Notes: generated from the sequence alone by a model not told the origin. Shown: positions 1-11,449, counted from the stretch's first letter. The stretch: DNA of 64,000 nucleotides from Tolypeutes matacus (GCA_026826555.1 JAKSZT010054570.1:1996947-2060946), one strand, 5' to 3'. Numbers and translations are program-made.

Positions 1-42
1 CTTTATATACTTGTTACTTTAGACACTTAAAAAATATACATT

Positions 43-715
43 TGTATTAGTTGGGGTTCTCCATGGAAACAGAACACAGGAGACATAATACGGTATGTAA
101 ATGTTATAATATTTATTATAGGAATTGGCTCACGCAACTGTAGGGATGTGCAAGTCAAAATTCCATGGGGCATGCCACAAGCTGGAAACTCAGATGAAGT
201 TTTTCAACAAATTTCCCAGGAGAAACTGGCTGCTGAAGTAGAGATGGAAATTCTTCCTTCTGACTGCTGAAATCATCAGTTCTTCCTTTAAGACCTTCAA
301 ATGGTTGGATAAGACTTCTCTCATTGTTGAAGGCAATTCCTTTAGTTGATTGTAGATGCAATCAACCATGATGCAATCAGCTTACTGATGATTTAAATCC
401 ACAAAATATCATTACAGTAACCATCAGGCCAGTGCTTGCTTAACCAAACAGCTGGGACACCATAACCTGGCCAAATGACACATTAACTTAACCATCACCT
501 TCTGCCTTGTCAATTTGGTGCTCATATACATCTCCTTATACCATACCTAATCTCTAAACTAAAACAATAATAGTCATATTTTTGTCTAACAATATGCTAC
601 TGACCTGTGTATAACTGGAAACATACTAACTCTTTTCCCAGAAAAATGTGCAAGTCCTTGGGTAATATTCACTCTTAAACTTGATAACCTGTAACTTAAA
701 TACTGTGATATAAAG
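43..715 (-). mobile_element. ERVL endogenous retrovirus fragment: internal tail plus 3' LTR
   Basis: On the minus strand a 456-bp LTR (498 down to 43) begins GTGATGGTTAAGTTAATG and ends in CTAATACA. The adjacent 499-715, reverse-complemented, aligns by eye with the internal sequence just before the LTR at 14208: both share TCAAGTTTAAGAGTGAATAT and then an AGGACTTG block. So this is the 3' end of an ERVL element with everything upstream missing. No matching 5-bp TSD was found. It is non-coding. Confidence 0.8.
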
Positions 716-782
716 TTAGTACAATTTAGTTTGTATCATATATATGATAAGGGGATAAGATAGGGAAGAAAAACAAAGACAT

Positions 783-822
783 TTGCTTTATATATATATA
801 CATATATACATATACAGACACA
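783..822. repeat. (TA)n/(CATA)n low-complexity tract
   Basis: Alternating TATA/CATA sequence of roughly 40 bp. A likely polymorphic microsatellite with no other visible role. Confidence 0.7.
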
Positions 823-899
823 AACATATTCATAACAAAAACAAGGAAGAAATATTCATAACCATTACAGTTCTCCTTTCTGGAACTGGTCATGTGGTC

Positions 900-1735
900 A
901 TAGATCATATTTATAACTACCTTCTTCCATTATTCATTTCATATTTCTACCAAAAGTCTCTTCAAAGAAATATAGGCTTGGGAAGCAGCTGTGGCTCAAT
1001 CAGTAGGGCTCCCGTTTACCATATGGGAGGCCCCGGGTTCGGTTCCCGGGGCCTCCTGGTGAAGGCAAGCCTGCCGGTGTGGCGTGGTTAGCTGACCCAG
1101 TGAGCACAAGCAGCAAGGGGGGGATAAATGAATAAATAAATTTAAAAAAATCTTAAAAAAAAAAAAAAAAAAAGAAATATAGGCTTTTTCTGTCAAGCAC
1201 CTTATAATTCTGCCAGCCTCTACCCATTACCAATTCCAAAGTCATTTCCACATTTTTTTTTTTTTTTGTATTTGCAATAGCAGTACCCCACTGGTACCAA
1301 AAGCTGTTTTAGTTTCCTTGTTGCTAAAGCAAATACCATGCAATGGGTTGGCTTAAATGATGGGAATTTATTGGCTCATGGTTTTCAGGTTAGGAGAAGT
1401 CCATCTCAAGGCATCATCAAGGCAATGCTTTCTTCCAAGACCGGTGATCTGAGGCAGGCTGCCAGTGATCCTTGGCCCTTGGCTCCTCTGTCACATGGCA
1501 ATGCACATGGCAGCCTCTCCTGGTTTCGCCCTTCTCTTCAGCAGCTTCTGGCTGCTCTCTCTGTCTTTCCCTCCCTGTGGCCTTCCCTATAAGCCCTTCA
1601 GTAACAGAATTAAGGCCCTGATTCAGCTGGGCCACACTTAATCAAAAGGTCCTATTTACAAGCATTCACCTCCACAGAAATGCATTAAGTTTAAGAACAT
1701 GCTTTATCAGGGGTACATAACTCCAGACTAACAGA
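900..1735 (-). mobile_element. ERVL-MaLR element: 5' LTR and start of internal region
   Basis: The LTR lies at about 1305-1735 (minus orientation); its end reads on the plus strand as TTAGTTTCCTTGTTGCTAAA. It is followed on the minus strand by MaLR-type internal sequence at 1187-1304, which on the plus strand carries the typical GCCTCTACCCATTACC stretch. A DAS-SINE at 980-1170 interrupts the internal part. The left boundary near 900 is a guess. The same internal sequence occurs in plus orientation at 21.2 kb. No coding capacity is retained. Confidence 0.7.
980..1170 (+). mobile_element. DAS-SINE, full length
   Basis: tRNA-derived head with A box (TGTGGCTCAATCAG) and B box (GGTTCGGTTCC), body ending GCAAGGGGGGGATAAATGAA, and an A-rich tail. 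A perfect 16-bp TSD (AAAGAAATATAGGCTT) lies at 964-979 and 1171-1186, showing L1-type target-primed insertion. Confidence 0.95.
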
Positions 1736-1857
1736 GCATTCAATTACCAAAAAATCAAGCAAATATTTCATACATAAAGCTAAATGTAAAAACTCCCACA
1801 CTCACCTCCAACTCTCTTTCACAGAGGGAATCACTGTGAAATTTTGGATTCCTTTTT

Positions 1858-2604
1858 TTTTTTTCTTTCTTTTTTAAGGATTTATTTATTTATTTACTTT
1901 TATCCATTTTTACACCCCTTCCCCTCCCCCCCCCCNNNNNNNNNNNNNNNNNNNNNNNNNNNNNNNNNNNNNNNNNNNNNNNNNNNNNNNNNNNNNNNNN
2001 NNNNNNNNNNNNNNNNNNNNNNNNNNNNNNNNNNNNNNNNNNNNNNNNNNNNNNNNNNNNNNNNNNNNNNNNNNNNNNNNNNNNNNNNNNNNNNNNNNNN
2101 NNNNNNNNNNNNNNNNNNNNNNNNNNNNNNNNNNNNNNNNNNNNNNNNNNNNNNNNNNNNNNNNNNNNNNNNNNNNNNNNNNNNNNNNNNNNNNNNNNNN
2201 NNNNNNNNNNNNNNNNNNNNNNNNNNNNNNNNNNNNNNNNNNNNNNNNNNNNNNNNNNNNNNNNNNNNNNNNNNNNNNNNNNNNNNNNNNNNNNNNNNNN
2301 NNNNNNNNNNNNNNNNNNNNNNNNNNNNNNNNNNNGAACCCAGGTCCCTCCATATGGGAGATGGACGCCAACCAGATATAGCTCCCTGCTATATCTCTTA
2401 AGGTTGACCAGAGATACCTAGAGTTACAGTCTTTTCCCATACAGGATGGTCATATAATAAATCAGGCTTAGTTTATCACCAGCATTCTAAAAACCAGACC
2501 TAGGGAGGAAAACGAGGTCTGGGGACACATGTATGGTTTCTAATATAGCGAATGTTTAGCCCACCCTGATTATCACAGAATCAGGACAGTGAGAATATTC
2601 GCAG
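1858..2604 (-). mobile_element. Composite DAS-SINE with about 220 bp of extra 5' sequence; contains assembly gap
   Basis: The minus-strand A-rich tail starts at 1858 and the tRNA-like head (GTCCATCTCCCATATGGAGG on the minus strand) ends near 2385. 2386-2604 is not SINE sequence, yet the 13-bp direct repeat TGGATTCCTTTTT occurs at 1845-1857 and 2605-2617, outside the extra sequence. The whole stretch therefore looks like one insertion event. The copies at 20652 and 35620 show what the gap should roughly contain. Confidence 0.6.
1936..2335. other. Assembly gap (400 N)
   Basis: Exactly 400 unknown bases, directly after a run of C residues. Complete sister SINE copies put about 330 bases between the same landmarks, so the gap size is close to expectation. 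Translations crossing it are meaningless. Confidence 1.
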
Positions 2605-3009
2605 TGGATTCCTTTTTAAATTACCATCTGAATAGTTTTGTTTTTCCATTTTTCATTTTGCAATCATTTTTGTTGTCAGTTTCTAGTTTTATGATTTTGC
2701 AGACATTTGCATTTTTGGGATTGAGATTTTCTTTGTGACCTGGAGTCCACTTTTTATTAATTTTCTTCTTTAAGTATTTAAAATAGTGTAGTCTGTCTTT
2801 GTTAGGCATAACATTCTATATGTAGCTATTTGTAAAACATGTTCATTTATTCAAACTTCCTATATCCTTACTTAATGTGTTTATTTATCAATATCTGAGG
2901 GGAGTTTTTTGATTCTCCCACTATGATTATGGATTTATCCATTTCTTTTTGTACTTCTATCTGTTTATACATTCTGTGGTGGTGGTTTTTTGTAAGTTTC
3001 TTTTTTTTA

Positions 3010-3670
3010 ATTAGAGAAGTTGTAGCCCACAGAAAAATCATGCAGAGGATTGTGGGAAGATGGCAACTGTCTAAAGGCAGAGTTGGATGCTCTCACAAAA
3101 ACAATGGAGATGAGCCAAAAGTTGTCCCAGGGACCTGCTTTGGGGGTCAGAACAGTGCTACACAACTCCCAGGAGGGTGAGGGACAGAGAGATGAAGAAG
3201 CCGAAAAGACAAACGTGAGTTACCAAGCCCCTGTGGCAGCTGGGGAGGGCTCCCCTCCCCCACCCACAAGATATTAAGCTGGAGTAAAACCCCTGGCTCA
3301 CTGCAGCCAGCTAAGAGGCGAACAGACATCTTTCTCCCCGTCAGCTATTTCAAGGGAAAAGGGAGGGGCAGTCAGAGTGATTTTCTTCAGTGAATTTGGC
3401 CAGCAGAGCCTGCTTTGACTCCCCAATCTGGAGATGCAACACAGGAACACAGGAAAGCCATGTCTGAAACACCTCAGTGGAAAGGTGCATTGACTAGTGC
3501 CATCTGCTGGCAAGTCTTGAAATTGCATGAACAAAAACTGCACTCTCTGTATCCAATCCCTGGGAGAAACTCTGCACCCCACTAGTGAGTCCTTGGCCCA
3601 ATTTTGAAAACTTAGGCTGGGCAATTTTTAAAATTGAGAATAAGTTGAACCAAATATCAAAGAAGAGCTA
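3010..3670 (+). mobile_element. L1 5'-UTR-like fragment
   Basis: Moderately GC-rich block with the L1 5'-end style phrase GTGGGAAGATGGCAACTG near 3050, followed by purine-rich text without an open frame. It is in the opposite orientation to the L1 sequence on its left, consistent with an inverted or second L1 copy. Family assignment is by appearance only. Confidence 0.45.
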
Positions 3671-3696
3671 TGGAAAAAAAAAAAAAAAAAACAATA

Positions 3697-4131
3697 GGGA
3701 AACGGATGTGGCTCAAGCAATTGGGCTCCCGTCTACCATATAGGAGGTCCAGGATTCAATTCCTGGGGCCTCCTGGTGAAAGGCGAGCTGGCCCGAGCGG
3801 AGAGCTGGCCCACGTGGAGTGCTGGTCCATGCAGGAATGCTGGACCGCACTGAGTGCTGTCCCGAGCAAAGAGCTGGTGCAATAAGATGACGCAACAAAA
3901 AGAGACACAGAGAAGAGACAATAAGAGACACAGCAGACCAGGGAGCTGAGGTGGCACAAGAGATTGAGCCCCTCTCTCCCACTCCAGAAGGTCCCAGGAT
4001 CAGTTCCCAGTGCTGCCTAAAGAGAAGACAAGTAGACATAGAAGAACACACAGACAGCAGACAGCAAGCGCAAAAACAACGAGGGCGGGGGGAATAAAGA
4101 AATAAAATAAACCGCTAAAAAATAATAATAA
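3697..4131 (+). mobile_element. Composite DAS-SINE with two tRNA-like units
   Basis: First tRNA-like unit at 3697-3780 (GGATGTGGCTCAAGCAATTG), GC-rich middle with repeated AGCTGGCCC phrases, second tRNA-like unit at about 3943-4017 (GGGAGCTGAGGTGGCACAAG), then an ACACAGACAGCAGACAGCAA tail region and A-rich end. No clear TSD was found. Confidence 0.85.
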
Positions 4132-4434
4132 TGATTTAGCATGACTACTGTTGAACAAGATTTTGAGTTTTTTTGCCTCATAAAATTATGAGTTGGCAAA
4201 TTACTGTAATTTATTCCAATAAGATGTAAAGAATTCCCAGATAGGAATTTGATTATCTAGAAAGAATTATGGCCTAAATGGAAATTAAATAACTAAACCA
4301 TTAATTTATTTCATTCTTAGAGATTATTATGTCCAATAGTTAGAGCTGTAATATAAAAATTAGAATTATGTTATAATTAATGTCTATTATATTTTAATTA
4401 TTATTTACTTTTATAAATGTTTGTTGCTATGCTG

Positions 4435-4821
4435 TTTTTTTTAAAGATTTATTTTATTTATTTATTCCTCCTCCTTGTTGTTTTGCACTTACTGTCTGGC
4501 TCTCTGTGTCCATTTGCTGTGTGCTCTCTGTGTCTGTCTTCTCTTCTCTTTAGGAGGCACCAGGGATCGATCCCAGGACCTCTGATGTGGGAGAGAGGCA
4601 CTCAATTGCTTGAGCCACCTCAGCTCCCTGGTTTGTTGTGTCTCTCATTGTCTGTCCTCTTTGTCTTTTTGTTGCTCCAGCTCGCCGTGTGGGCCAGCTC
4701 TCCGCATGGGCCAGCTTGCCGCACAGGCCAGCTCGCTTGCACCAGGAGGCCCTGGGAAACAAAACCGGGACCTCCCATATGGTAAACGGGAGCCCAATCA
4801 CTTGAGCCACATCCGCTTCCC
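4435..4821 (-). mobile_element. Composite DAS-SINE, two tRNA-like units
   Basis: Reverse orientation. The T-run at 4435-4442 is the tail. Second-unit sequence lies near 4551-4630 and the head (plus strand: CCATATGGTAAACGGGAGCC) ends at 4821. Same class as the copies at 3697 and 19913. Confidence 0.9.
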
Positions 4822-4889
4822 GCTATCTATTTTTTATAATTGATTATATTAAAGCTAGACTGGCCTTCCACTCTCTTTTAAAATATGTA

Positions 4890-5810
4890 ATTTCTTTCTA
4901 TCTATTTTTCTATTTATTTTACAATTATACAATAAAGGACTTTTTAACATCTGAAACAAACACAATTGCTTATACACCCTGTATAGAGCATATGATATGT
5001 AACTATATCTCAATAAAACTGCTTAATAAACAAAATTTGTGAAAAAAAGTCATGGAGAAAATACATAGTTCCCATATACCTCTCACATACACACACAAAC
5101 ACAGAGTTTTCCCTCTTTTTAACATTTCGTAATATTGTGGAATCTTTGCTACAATTGCTGAAACAGTATCATTATAATTAAGCTATTAATTATAGTCCAT
5201 AGTTTACCATGCATTATATTTTAAGCTATGTTATAAGTTGCATGAAGATTCATGACTAATAAAATTCCTTGCTGAATTGTAATTTTATAAATAAAAAACA
5301 AAACCCTTATAATAATTTTCATTTCAAATTCTATTTTTGTCTGATATGCATAATTCTCTATATCCTTTTTAATGATATTTGCATAAAATATCTTTTTTCA
5401 TGTTTGTTTTTCAGCCCTCCTACAACATTTAATTTTAGGAAGGTCTTCTCTAAACTGCTTATTCCTGGATTTGAAGCATTTTTTTTAACCCAATCTGAGA
5501 TTTTTTTCAATAGAAGATTTGAACCTATTTTTATTTATTGTGATTACTAATATATTTAGATTTATTCCTGCATGTATTTTATGTTTTATACTGAATATGC
5601 ATTCTTGTGTTTATTTCTTTTCTGATTTTTGTTGGATTGAGTTTTCTCTCAATAATTCAAAATTCTACATTATGATTCTACTATTCTATTGGTATACTTT
5701 AACTTTAAACTCATTTTGTCAACTAAAATCTAGTGTTAATCAGAATATACTTCATTTCCCTGAATACTCTCAGTATGGAGGAGACTAATGGCTTTGAACT
5801 TGAAGGACTT
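4890..5810 (-). mobile_element. L1 3' region, antisense
   Basis: 4890-5240 carries the antisense L1 3' phrases TAATATTGTGGAATCTTTGC and TATAGTCCATAGTTTACC. 5270-5810 continues as AT-rich antisense L1 ORF2/3' sequence. The open frames of 80-90 residues here are low-complexity and not genes. Confidence 0.65.
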
Positions 5811-5878
5811 TCTTTTTAAAGACATATTATCTGTCATTTCATAGAATTTGGGATGAGAGTGGAAGTAGATATATGCTT

Positions 5879-5941
5879 CTTGATCTAATCTCTAGTCTTT
5901 TATCAAGTAGCCATCTTGATCTAATCTCTAGTCTTTTATCA
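5879..5941. repeat. Direct tandem duplication, period 35 bp
   Basis: A 27-bp block beginning CTTGATCTAATCTCTAGTC occurs at 5879-5905 and again, identical, at 5914-5940. No function evident. Confidence 0.9.
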
Positions 5942-6569
5942 TAAAGGGAAATCAATTGAGAAAAGTTATTTCAAAACAAAAAGAAGGGAAGAAAGGAGAG
6001 GGTGATGCTCAAGGAAAAAAGGATGATTTGATGATGAGAAAATTTCAGGCATTGGGATGCAGTTTATTTAGCAGGGTTTGGAACCTCTCTTGGGCAACTC
6101 AAGTTACACTGTGAAAGTAAACTTCTATCCCAGGCATAAGTCCAGCTCTGCTTGCTGTGTCTGATTTGACATTTGGTAGGAGAGAAATAGCCTAAAGACT
6201 CAGATGACAGGGTCATGGATAAAGAACCAAGTCCCATTCTGAGAGTCATCAGGAATGACCAATACTTGAGTAGAAGAGAGGTCCAAGTCTCAGCTCAAAG
6301 CAGGAACTAAGAATCAGGAATCAGGAACAGAGCCCAGATGCTGGCAAACTGGAAGGAAGGTAACGGTCCCACTAGTTCTCCAAAGAGGGTCTTTAGGATG
6401 CTTTCAAAAGGCTGCCCACAATGGGTTAACACTAGTCTTCCAATGTTTTAAAGTCTGCACCTGCCATTGCTCAAAAATATAAATTTGTGTTCCCAGCTGG
6501 AAGGTTTTGCCTCTTAGTTTCCCCATAGCTCACAACATAAAAATAAGGATCAGTGACTATAAAATTTTT
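5942..6569. other. Unassigned intergenic sequence
   Basis: No gene, RNA or repeat family recognised. Moderately purine-rich, short open frames only. Confidence 0.6.
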
Positions 6570-6584
6570 AAATTAGTGAATTTA

Positions 6585-6803
6585 GGGGAGCACATGTGGC
6601 TCAAGCAGTTAAGCACCTGTTTCTCATATAGGAGGTCCTGGATTTGGTTTCTGGTGTCTCCTAAAAACAAAAAAATCAAACAGCAAAAAAACAAACAAAC
6701 AAACAAACAAACAAAAAACAACTCAGGGGAGCTGATGTGGCTCAGTGGTTGAGCACTGGCTTCCCACATATGAGGTCCTGGGGGTACCTCAAAAAAAAAA
6801 AAA
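6585..6803 (+). mobile_element. Dimeric DAS-SINE
   Basis: Two tRNA-like units (6585-6662 and 6726-6790) joined by a (CAAA)n linker, with an A tail. Perfect 15-bp TSD AAATTAGTGAATTTA at 6570-6584 and 6804-6818. Confidence 0.93.
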
Positions 6804-6818
6804 AAATTAGTGAATTTA

Positions 6819-7610
6819 CTTTTTTTTTTTTTTTAATTTACTAAGACATAAAATTTAAGTCACATTTAACTGTTACATTTAGGAAATCATTTCCATTCCA
6901 AAGACTAAAATAAACTATCACGTGAATTATTTCCAAAAAAGAAAAAAAAAAAACAGCTCTAAGTCAGCCTGCTCTTTTGTGCGCCTGGATGTCTGGTTTC
7001 CATGAGGTAGTGGATGGCTCCAGCTCACCCCGCTGATGAGCTTCCCGGGAGAAGGCAGACGAGAGAAGCTGCCAGGCTCACAGATGCACACACACACACA
7101 GAATGGCAAAGTGCAAAGCCACCAAGGTGAGACTACTTCGGGGACCAGCCATATTCCCTGGAATTTCCAATTCTGCCAGATCCAGCGGAGACATTAAACA
7201 AAGAGCCCCTCGGTGACAGGAAGCCTGGGCAGCCTAGAGCCAGCACGTCTCCTCTAATTGAAAAGGCCTTTTGGCTGGCAGTTCTCGGAGACGGCTGAGG
7301 TAATTCCTTCAATCCCTTCCTCAGCAGCCTTGGCAGTGGCACTTGCTCCAACACAAAGAAATACTGAGGAAGCAGGATAGCGGTGACCCAACATTTATAA
7401 TTCATAGAGGGCAGGAGAAAGAAGAGCTTTGTCAATTCCTTCTCAGCTGCCCGTCAGGGAGAGAGGCAGTAAAGCCAGTGACTATGGATTCTTGCCCATT
7501 TTTTTTTAACTATCGAACATCTGTACGCCCACCACAAGCCAGGCACTGGGCTAGGTGCTGTAGAATGTACAGACTAAAGCCCAGGTGCCGTCCTTTAAGA
7601 GCTTGAAGAC
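6819..7610. other. Unassigned intergenic sequence
   Basis: Includes a short (CA)n at about 7086-7100 and, at 7520-7600, text resembling the MIR/L2 core (AAGCCAGGCACTGGGCTAGG). Nothing else recognised. Confidence 0.5.
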
Positions 7611-8126
7611 TGTGATGGTTAATTTCATGTGTCAGCTTGGCCAGGTTATGATGTCCATTTGTTTAGTCAAGCAAGCACTGGCCTGACTGTTACTGTGAGG
7701 GTATTTTATAGATGGATTCGCATCTATGGCTGATTGCATCTACAATCAACAAAAGGAGTTTGTTGGAGCAGGTGTAGCTCAGTGATTGAGCACGTGCTCC
7801 ACATGTATGAGGTCCCGGGTTCAAATCCCAGTACCTCTTTAAAAAAAAAAAAAAAAAAGGAGATTGTCCTCAGTAATGTGGTGAGTCTTCTCATCGAATC
7901 AGCTGAGTATATTACCTGAGGATTTCAGTGGTCAGCCAGCTTCCCCTGAGGAATGCAGACTTGCCAGACTTCAGAATCACCTTTATCAGAGTTTCCAGCT
8001 TGGGGCCTGCCCTATGAAATTTTGACTTGCCAGCTCCCACAGTTGCATGAGCCAATCCCTCATAGTAAATAAATATATATATCTCATCTGTTGATTCTGT
8101 TTCTCTGGAGAATCCTGACTAATACA
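7611..8126 (+). mobile_element. ERVL solo LTR carrying a SINE
   Basis: Starts TGTGATGGTTAATTTCATG and ends CCTGACTAATACA. The 5-bp TSD AAGAC is perfect at 7606-7610 and 8127-8131, the TSD length expected for ERVL. A DAS-SINE at 7763-7854 inflates the length to 516 bp; without it the LTR is about 415 bp, close to the copies at 14208 and 47587. It probably formed by LTR-LTR recombination. Confidence 0.9.
7763..7854 (+). mobile_element. Monomeric DAS-SINE inside LTR
   Basis: Single tRNA-like unit (GTGTAGCTCAGTGATTGAGC, B box GGTTCAAATCC) plus A tail. A near-perfect TSD AAAAGGAG(T/A)TT lies at 7751-7761 and 7856-7866. Confidence 0.9.
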
Positions 8127-8131
8127 AAGAC

Positions 8132-9057
8132 CAGAAAGGGGATAAGATCTGACACAGATCTGAGAAGAAGGAAAGGAGTCAGAAAAGGCCTATGGGAGAA
8201 TCAGGGGACCAGCAAAGCCAGCACATCTACTGCTGGTGCTGGAAGTGGAAACAAGATACATAATCTCGGCCCTCAAGGAAGTCATCCTGGGGGGGCAGAG
8301 GGACAAAGGAAAATATGTAAACAAATACTTCCAAGCCTATGCTGTTCAACTGGTAACAGGAGAGCGGACTGACTACAGTGGAAATAGCACAGGGGAGCAT
8401 TTTAAGGCATAGGAAGAATTTCAACAGAGAAGGGTGGTGGAAGGGAGGAGGCGTGGAAATCGGTATTCCAGCAGTGTGTGAGCAGAGAGGCAGAAAGGCA
8501 GTGATGTTGAGGACATGCCGGGGGCAACTAAGCAGCTGCCTGCAGCTGGGAGGAGGATACACGGGCCAGTGGACAATCTTAGGTCAAAGAGCCCAGGCAC
8601 CGGCAGGCCTTAAAAATCAGGGTGAAGAGTTCAGATTTTGCTGGATCGTCCATCAGTCATTTTTGAGTCGAAGTATGATGAGAGTTGAGCTTTGGGGACT
8701 CTCCCTGGCAAGGTGGCAAGATAGGGTGGAAAAGTCAGAAGGCAGCAAATGGCCCAAGGCTTTGGCAAGGGTTGGATAGCAGGGAGAGGGTCCTGGCCAG
8801 AGTGGTGGGAGGCGCAAAAGGAAAGAAGCATCCAGACTTAGGGCAAGAAAAGGGAGGCCAGGGAAAGGAAAGAGCTAGAGATGACTGAAGAGTCAAGCAC
8901 AGGAGACTAAGAAAATAGCAATACAATGAGAAGAGTGAAATCAGGAGGGAGGGTTGTTTGCTGGGAGCTGATGAGTTCTGGCAGGTGCCAGAAGGTGGAA
9001 GGTTAGCTGGAAATGCAGGGCCAGAGCCCCGAAAAGAGAGGCCAGTGCTAAGAACAA
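8132..9057. other. Unassigned, probably degenerate ancient repeat
   Basis: No gene. 8570-8800 has wording shared with other ancient repeats in this window (compare 38100-38360 and 46610-46840), but I cannot name the family. Confidence 0.45.
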
Positions 9058-9215
9058 TGGTGTCAACCATTTGTACAGCACGTTTATTTACATCATCCCA
9101 CTGGATGCTCTTGACCTGGTGAGACATGAGGAAACGGGGAGTGCATCAGGCCAAGATCACGCTGCATGTTGGCATCAGAGCCCGGGTGAGCTCGAATTCC
9201 GGTTCTAGTCCTGGG
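9058..9215 (+). mobile_element. MIR SINE
   Basis: MIR-type order of landmarks: TGAGGAAACGGGGAGTG, then a CCAAGATCAC block, then CAGAGCCCGGGTGAGCTCG. Strongly diverged. Confidence 0.6.
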
Positions 9216-10059
9216 GCCTCTTCTCTCCCTAACTGCGATAAGGAGGTGTGCCTAGGGCCCCATGCAGGTGCAGTCCATGGAATATCCATTTTTTCATAAC
9301 AAATACATTTTGAGTGCCAGGCAGTGTTCTAGGTGGGGTCAGCTGATTAATAAAATCGGCAGAAGTCCTTGCTGTCATGGAGCCTACCTTCTTGTAGATG
9401 GTAGGACAAAGTGGATGGCCTTTTGGTAGTGGGTTATTCCTAGAAGCCCAGATAATTCCCCTGGAGAAATAACCTAAGGGGAATTTGAGCCTCACAGATG
9501 GAAACTGCTCTGCTGCCTCTGTCATGGTCACCGGGTTTGGAAGCAAGTACGTCGTAATAGATCATATGCAGGACCAGAGCAAAGGAGGGCCATGCCTACT
9601 ATGAGTCCTTAAAGCATTTAGGTGCAAACGGTACTTTTAGGAAGAAATTTCCTTATGCTTTCTGTTCTCCTTTCATTCAAGGCTCATCAGCAAGTCCGTC
9701 TTCTTCATTAATCACTGGCAATCGACGTCCACAAAGGATTTTTCAGGCTGTCAGTAGGAAAGACAGCAAACTTCTTCCCCTGCCTGGTGCTTCGTCTCAT
9801 CATCTTTAATAAGAGGGGCTGGACTAGATGTTTCTGGGCCTGCAGTCTACTGTTTCCATGGTAACCACAATAAGCAGATGCCTGGGGGGCAGGATTTCAT
9901 CATCAAATCAACAGGGTTCACCCTACTGGTCTCCCTCACGTCTACCACAGAGAGATCTGAAAAGCAGTGTCTGTTTGTTGAACGTATTAATAAAACAAAT
10001 CTTGCCACCTCTCTCCTCAGCTCATGCCATGACTGAGCCACTGAACCTCAGTTCCTCAA
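9216..10059. other. Unassigned intergenic sequence
   Basis: 9300-9420 resembles an ancient repeat (GTGCCAGGCAGTGTTCTAGG). The remainder is unrecognised, with no credible coding frame. Confidence 0.5.
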
Positions 10060-10870
10060 TCATGCCATGCCCTGTTTCGTTTCCAGCCAGCCACACCTGC
10101 TCTTTTCTCCATTCCAGAACATTCTCCCTCATCTCGTGCCTTTGCTCCTCTACCAGCTCTTCCTTCTCCTTTGCGTTCTTCTGGGCTTGGCTGAAATGTT
10201 CCTTCCTCCAGGAACCCCTCCTTTCCTGGCTGTCCAGATGACGTTACCATCCTCCATTATAAGCTCCCATGGCCCCTTGCATCCTCCCAAAGGAAGACAG
10301 TCACGAAACAAACCATATGAAGGTGGTGAGAAATTTCAGGCAGTGGGAGAGGGTCTTCCCAGATGCCTTGTACTGGAATTAGATGTGCTGAGCATGGACT
10401 TTAGACTCAGAACACTTCCGGCTGCAAACCCCAGCTCCTCTGCTCACTTAACTGCTCCAAGTCCCTGCCTCCCCTCCGTAAAGCTGGGATAAAATTTCCT
10501 CACTGTCCAGTGGGTTGTAAAGATGAAGGGAAGTGGCACGGGAAATGACCATAGACGGAAGCTGTTGACTTGGACCCTTTCCCTGCACTCTCCCACCACA
10601 CTCATCGTCCTCACCTCTTCTTACCGAGATGCCTAGACCCCTCTCCAGTTCATTTGACAACTTGCAAGCAGAGCCCCTTTCTAGAATGCTCGTGTAATAA
10701 GTCCTTGTTTCCCTTTAGTCGTTTTCCATTGACTTAAGGATAAAATCCACATTCATAAGCTGTTCCCTGCTGACCCGCCCGGCCTCGTGTCTCTCTACTG
10801 CCCTCCTGTGCCCCAAGTTCAAGCGACACTGAGTTCCAACCCCAAGCTCACCCCTGCTTTTGCAATTATT
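10060..10870 (+). mobile_element. L2 fragments with a MIR between them
   Basis: 10060-10300 and 10690-10870 read as L2 3' ORF2/UTR sequence (for example GGATAAAATCCACATTCATA and CTCGTGCCTTTGCTCC). 10370-10545 between them is a minus-strand MIR. All heavily diverged; the open frames here are not genes. Confidence 0.55.
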
Positions 10871-10914
10871 TCTTCCTCACTATGAAACACCACCCCCTAT
10901 CCCATCCTCCTTTA

Positions 10915-11330
10915 AATTTTTTTTTTAAATTTTACTGTGGCAACGTATATAACATATAATTTGCCACTTTTACCTTTTTTAAGTATACAATTCAGTGGCA
11001 TTCATTACATTCACAATGTTACACAACAATCACCACCATCCATTACCAAAACGTTTTCCTCACCTAAAACAGAAACTCCGTCTAGAAGTGGAATTGCCAG
11101 GTATATGGTAATTCTGCTTAACTTCTTGAGGAACTGCCAAAATGTTGTTCACAGCTGCTGCAACATTTTATATTGACACCAACAAAAATGAAGATTTCTA
11201 TTTGTCCATATCCTTGCCAATACTCTTCATTTTGTTTTTGTCTTTTGTTTTTGATAACAACCATCCTAGTGGGTGTGAAGTGATATCTCATTGGTTCATC
11301 CTTTTTTGCTTAGGACACTTACTTGTGCTC
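10915..11330 (-). mobile_element. L1M fragment, antisense
   Basis: Antisense L1 phrases AAGTATACAATTCAGTGGCA, AGAAGTGGAATTGCC and TGTGAAGTGATATCTCATTG appear in the normal order, with an internal deletion near 11085. A related copy lies at 18525-19115. Confidence 0.85.
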
Positions 11331-11449
11331 TAAGATAACTCAGGGCCCCTCTTCTGTGACCCCACCTGACCACTGCCACCGCCAGGCTGGGTTGTGTGTC
11401 CTACCTCGTGCCTCCATAGAACCCATCTTCCTGCCCCTCACTGATTGCA

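Larger units (their letters stand above)
1736..2990 (-). mobile_element. L1 fragment (antisense), interrupted by a SINE insertion
   Basis: 1736-1857 and 2618-2990 read as ancient L1 3' sequence in antisense orientation: AT-rich, with phrases typical of antisense L1 ORF2/3' end such as TTATGGATTTATCCATTTCT. The 747-bp insertion at 1858-2604 separates the two parts. No intact reading frame. Confidence 0.55.

Noticed and set aside
980..1060. tRNA genes at the many tRNA-like segments
   Set aside because: All lie at the heads of SINEs with A-rich tails and TSDs. Acceptor stems are imperfect and no true tRNA gene was seen.
1844..2440. Open frames of 176-185 residues
   Set aside because: Most of each frame is the 400-N gap; they have no sequence support.
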